A stretch of DNA of 21,051 nt, from the IMG/VR virus record IMGVR_UViG_3300032235_000474, positions 1 to 21,051 of that record, one strand, 5' to 3'. Positions within the stretch are counted from its first letter, which is position 1. The number at the start of each line of letters is the position of its first letter. Positions 18,001-21,051 of the stretch are shown one piece after another. The stretch is from a virus. A program made the translations under genes and the position numbers. The notes beneath the pieces were generated by a model. The model was not told where the DNA came from, did no database searches, and saw only the letters and a program-made list of their open reading frames with translations.

Positions 18001-21000
18001 CGACGCGCTGGACAATCTGATGCAAAAATCAAGCGCTACGAAGAACAAATAGATGGATTAACTCAACGCATTGGTGATTTACGGCAAGTTGTTTCTGCTA
18101 GTACTGGGCAAGCAAAAGCTGATGCTATTAAAGCGATTGGCACAAATCAAGAAAGTATCACCGAGTTAAATGCAAAACTTGACGAGCAAAGGGATCTTTT
18201 AAAGAAACTTGCTGGATCATACACAGCTCCACCTACTGTAGAAGAATGGAATGCGTCGCAGTCTAAGCAGTTAGATAGCAAGATTTCTACAGATGCGGAA
18301 CGTAAGTACTACACAAAATTACAACAAAAGCTAAAGGCTAGGGGTTTTGACGCCTTTACCCCAGAGGAGAAACGTTGGTACTACATGGCCAACGTACGCC
18401 GATTTGAAGCAGGTGATTCAAATAATATTACTGTTGGGAAAGAACGAAGATTAGTATTCCAGAGCTTTATCCAAAGTCCATCCGGTACTAAATACAAATT
18501 AGATGAGCCATTAACTGCTGAAGGCGATCTGATGCAGCCAGAAATGAATTATTTCATTGAAAAGAAGGATCGTGGCGGACGAGTTATTGGTATGCAATTG
18601 AATCCTAATGTGGGATTTACATATCAATGGACTAAGAACGAAAAAACGGGCTATGTGTCAGATGTCAATATTATTGCGCAAGAACGCATTGTAGAAGGCG
18701 ACAATAAGCGAGTCATTACTGGTAAGCAGAAAATCATCACAGGTGTCGAGAACGACTTAGTAAAAGCAAAGAATGACCTACTCGATGTAACCAAAACATT
18801 CCAAGGTGTTGATGTTGCTATAAACAAAAATACACCTAATGCAAAGTTTGGTGGCATTACAGAAAAAGGACGGCGCAGACAAGCTACACCAATGTCTGGT
18901 GTATTAAGAGACATTCTCACACTTACATCTCAGGATAATTTGTCAGCGGCCAATAAGCAAAACCTTGCGGATTTAATGACCATTGCTAAACAAAACATTG
19001 TTGGCATGAAAGATGTTGACGCTTATTTGACTAAGATTATCGAAGTCAATCGCAAGGCTAAATTTGCAGATGAATTTGCAGGAACGTTACGCCAACGAAT
19101 TGCCGATCGTATTGAGGCTATTGCGAGTAGATCTGGAGGACGTGTTATTACGCCAAAGGACATACAAGATGACTTGCAAGAATACTTCAAACTTACGGCG
19201 GACGATGAATCGTTACGTCAACACACGCAAGAAGACATTGAACTAGCAAAGAAGGCTGGAGTTCAGAGAGAACTCAAAGATAAGGACGGCAACATTCGTG
19301 TAATACCAGAGACAAATATTGTCGAGAGTATATTAACGAAGGTTTCAAATGGTAATCCACCAGTAGCCTTAACAACATCTACTAACTTTAAGGATCTACA
19401 GTTATCTGTTACTGCGAAGCTTAATACATACATGGCAAAGCTAGATGATCAGATTTCCTATGGTACAGATCAAACTGCTATTGCTAAGGCATCAACAACA
19501 CGTGCTCGTTTAGCACAAGTCATTGAAAAGGTTAATGCATCTGGTAATAAGACTGCCTTAAACGCAGCGCTAAATAATTTAGTTGGCAAGGAATTTACTG
19601 ACGCAAAGAATATTGTTGCTAATTGGAACGTGCGCAAGGATTTAGATTTTGGCACGTATTTCAAGCAGTACAAGACTTTACAAGACAAAGTCAACAATGG
19701 CACCGCAACTGAAACAGAAACAAAAAGGGCAGCATTGTTAGCGTCAGCTGGAAATACATGGTTTAAAAAATACGGCCCATCGATTGGTGGCAATCCGATG
19801 ACGGTGCTTTACGATGCAGCTGTGCGCCGTGATTTACGAGATGTCGCGATGACGGCACTTGGTAAACGGGAAAATAATGCGTTTAACGTAATCTTTGGTG
19901 AACGTGCCCTGCACTATGTTCGTTACGATATACCGACCACTACAAATGCTGGCAACGTTGACGAAGAACATTATAAAGCGTGGTTGAAAAAACTATCCAA
20001 AAAGGATAGAGAGCGATTAGAAAAGGAAAAAGAATTTGGAGAAGCGCTAGGATTAGACACAAAAAACTACACTCTGAGTAGAGGTGTATGGGCCGACTTG
20101 TTTAAGCGATACGACAAGATGTCTCCAAGCCAATGGATTGATTGGGTTTACAACGCAAACATAGACGCTGATGAGCGCAACAGGTTATTTAGAGAATACA
20201 AGCCTTGGGCTGGACCGCGCAATAATGAGGAGGCAATTGCTGGTGAAGTAGCAGAAAAAAGAAAGACGCTTGGAGTTACAGTAGACGGCTATGTTGTACC
20301 AGTAGATCTAACCGGAAAAGCTGCGCAACGTTTTCCTGAATGGGTAGAAAAAGCAGACAATCCTACATCCTCGGATTTTTACAAAGGTCTTTTCTACAAG
20401 ATCGACAACAAACAAACAGCTTACATGGATGTGTTGCGTAACAGTGTTACTGACAGAACGTACACCATTAAAGACGATAAGGGCAAGACGCTTACAAATA
20501 GAAAAGCTGGAGATTTTTTACTGAAAGAAGAGTTTGGTAAAGATCCAGAATTAAAACCCGGTTATACAGTTCTAGGATGGAAGGAAACATACTTTGATGA
20601 AAATGGTACCAAGCATACTCGTACGTTTGAAGGAGATCATATAAAGCATGGCAGTCTTTCGATTGAGCCATGGAATTTAGCTAGACGAATTGGTAAGTCC
20701 AATGTTGGTGCAAAAATTGCCGTAGACCCAGCCAAAATAAAGAATGCTATTGAACCACCTTTCCCAAATTGGGGTGAACCTAAGACAGAACCACTTCCTG
20801 TAAAAACAGGAGACAGGTTAGGTTTCCGTGTGGAAGGTAGAGACTTCTGGATTGGACGGCGAGACTACCTTGATATTGTTGATCAAATCAAAGCTGGAAA
20901 AATTAAAGCACGTGACTACAAAGAGATAACCGCTATTCTCCTAGATAAAGTGCGCATTAACGTAGGTCAAGCTAAGCGTATGGGCACGTATGGGCATACA

Positions 21001-21051
21001 GCTCGCTCAGGATACGCTACGGATATTACTGCTGATGTAGCAGTTGATGGT
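15028..21051 (+). CDS. Giant phage protein (>=2008 aa, open at the right edge)
   Basis: The frame starts at ATG 15028 (MASLLSSLVRANNTDEEKKV), with AAGGA 7 nt upstream, and shows no in-frame stop to the window end, so the true length exceeds 2008 aa. Residues ~22-65 form a Pro/Ala-rich linker containing VSIPPVA twice. Residues ~925-965 and ~995-1065 are coiled-coil candidates (EERLKQLTDGEKRLIEARKA; KIKRYEEQIDGLTQRIGD). Much of the rest is helical, alanine- and lysine-rich, with a later beta/aromatic region (GYTVLGWKETYFDENGTKH). No enzyme motif (transglycosylase, peptidase, polymerase) was recognised. Size, helical character and position after small basic genes fit an internal-head, ejection or tail-assembly protein, but a non-virion role is not excluded. 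Leucine TTA is frequent, matching the phage tRNA-Leu. Confidence 0.9.
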   Translation, partial: MASLLSSLVRANNTDEEKKVEPPVSIPPVANPVTPAPAPAQPQQPVSIPPVAQQAPVKPAPANPLASMNIGGLTLNPADAFLKGMIKGGQPTPGLPNIAPKLTTGIASPAATWNVDSLKKEADDLSTFVGVQNKGRPKYGLEFLDTAGDWLKSQPDAGDSFDMSAMPIKALIKKATDLRNNPDPAAQLQAKTYADGLLYLTQATLNRDNEKANDAKRYLEQISGYNPEDFKQQNVQRLVAGKTKTINAYAKPTPLASADMAKELDPETIKKRLVGTAVFDYVRDHFTELTQMSQSGGPDAEGASRTLSIFKGAFKDVNAPVSEGTRDARIDAFMGTPQGRAIINEAYSQLDGIGFFNQAKAGDLVTRTRKQIQATQRSEKFDNTVTPEEIRDVFGPSRMRRQIKSALNISGDLSPDTARAYELAPDDQDVRKKVYSGLSPRGVAALYGVDESGSYLGDTDLAQQSDTSYYDLSSNVRGGVVPSATTVQGVATGRIQSRPALAGGLAAGMGLSTEQLTQAAQKLYSDPAQIKEFVDAGLSDYTMDSDIVPKIESDLKAVRLQKTGGAKTSGVATNTYNLLTDAFNAITSVVPQERQGEWNNRRRIVNDIAAQARSLEGSTLEAKGSLFAKKPDGTQDFYSPLLPTRDDQVGRIQVLQQILEHAKTDSGYRGELNKLISSALSDLPYTGRINMKPSELKTLVGLYASRLESAAFATKGNLTDRWYEKTFSITPSELTKTDLKTALLQKMLRASKSRLSTFASQLNIDAEGNQRFIPTTDAEKLVANQSAIPGDTGGKGGKSSAPEREAIKSIDTSLSIMDRAMGAGRQAILNFANDDKNEGLSGKSFAIGISNAFKTALTDNLKDVTMTAQDKAKFLNAVTNISDELKDAVRLDWMRGTVTDTDVDGLLGKYSGYTRVMSAKAPPPKKTLTDEERLKQLTDGEKRLIEARKALGETDEQIKATQSYTEKILAEYKKKNDPYGLFVSGWQASVLRRAGQSDAKIKRYEEQIDGLTQRIGDLRQVVSASTGQAKADAIKAIGTNQESITELNAKLDEQRDLLKKLAGSYTAPPTVEEWNASQSKQLDSKISTDAERKYYTKLQQKLKARGFDAFTPEEKRWYYMANVRRFEAGDSNNITVGKERRLVFQSFIQSPSGTKYKLDEPLTAEGDLMQPEMNYFIEKKDRGGRVIGMQLNPNVGFTYQWTKNEKTGYVSDVNIIAQERIVEGDNKRVITGKQKIITGVENDLVKAKNDLLDVTKTFQGVDVAINKNTPNAKFGGITEKGRRRQATPMSGVLRDILTLTSQDNLSAANKQNLADLMTIAKQNIVGMKDVDAYLTKIIEVNRKAKFADEFAGTLRQRIADRIEAIASRSGGRVITPKDIQDDLQEYFKLTADDESLRQHTQEDIELAKKAGVQRELKDKDGNIRVIPETNIVESILTKVSNGNPPVALTTSTNFKDLQLSVTAKLNTYMAKLDDQISYGTDQTAIAKASTTRARLAQVIEKVNASGNKTALNAALNNLVGKEFTDAKNIVANWNVRKDLDFGTYFKQYKTLQDKVNNGTATETETKRAALLASAGNTWFKKYGPSIGGNPMTVLYDAAVRRDLRDVAMTALGKRENNAFNVIFGERALHYVRYDIPTTTNAGNVDEEHYKAWLKKLSKKDRERLEKEKEFGEALGLDTKNYTLSRGVWADLFKRYDKMSPSQWIDWVYNANIDADERNRLFREYKPWAGPRNNEEAIAGEVAEKRKTLGVTVDGYVVPVDLTGKAAQRFPEWVEKADNPTSSDFYKGLFYKIDNKQTAYMDVLRNSVTDRTYTIKDDKGKTLTNRKAGDFLLKEEFGKDPELKPGYTVLGWKETYFDENGTKHTRTFEGDHIKHGSLSIEPWNLARRIGKSNVGAKIAVDPAKIKNAIEPPFPNWGEPKTEPLPVKTGDRLGFRVEGRDFWIGRRDYLDIVDQIKAGKIKARDYKEITAILLDKVRINVGQAKRMGTYGHTARSGYATDITADVAVDG

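Overview
The window looks like part of a tailed-bacteriophage genome. Evidence: tightly packed small genes with 1-, 4- and 8-base overlaps, strong Shine-Dalgarno (SD) sites, two phage-style tRNA genes, a nucleotide-metabolism/replication set (ThyX thymidylate synthase, dUTPase, a DUF3310 protein, SSB, a Staphylococcal-nuclease-fold protein) and a giant late-type reading frame that is still open at the right edge. No gene identifies the host. Bacterial SD motifs are clear, but I cannot assign a host phylum.

Left arm (1-8858, all minus strand): 24 small genes, transcribed right to left from a hub at about 8.9-9.2 kb. Nearly all are of unknown function, as is usual for phage early/accessory regions. 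Recognisable elements are a conserved phage protein at 27-920, an HTH-DUF7249-like fusion at 917-1420, a zinc-ribbon protein at 1420-1647, a 'YYGGPEEGGWW' phage protein at 1660-2058, an HTH regulator at 5303-5650 and two single-pass membrane peptides (38 and 45 aa). Regulatory architecture is the unusual part. Between 6.9 and 8.5 kb, four GC-rich terminator hairpins (three with GNRA tetraloops) sit 20-95 nt upstream of the next gene with little or no room for a new promoter, and two stop codons lie inside hairpin loops. Between 2.8 and 4.5 kb a repeated hairpin leader occurs three times. A regulated gap at 5.65-5.78 kb carries a dyad plus two G4-AT-C4 elements 40 bp apart.

Hub (8859-9216): no gene. 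It holds an 18-bp palindrome, a G-rich G-quadruplex-capable tract, a hairpin and a rightward promoter feeding tRNA-Asn.

Right arm (9217-21051, mostly plus strand): tRNA-Asn, two unknown proteins, a nuclease and a membrane protein, closed by a clean terminator at 11215-11240. Then come tRNA-Leu(UAA), thyX, two small related genes, dut and the DUF3310 gene; then ssb; then four small mostly basic proteins; then a giant protein of at least 2008 aa. Two minus-strand genes, a 53-aa Cys-rich protein and a solo LuxR/GerE-type HTH, are inserted convergently with 4-bp overlaps. A recurring motif near TACTTACGGTATAAT precedes tRNA-Asn, tRNA-Leu, ssb and, on the minus strand, the LuxR-type gene, which suggests a shared promoter/operator class.

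Working model (inference): the left arm is an early/host-takeover operon with graded expression through serial hairpins. The right arm begins with tRNA and nucleotide-supply genes and continues into virion genes. The phage tRNA-Leu(UAA) matches the TTA-rich leucine usage of the giant gene.
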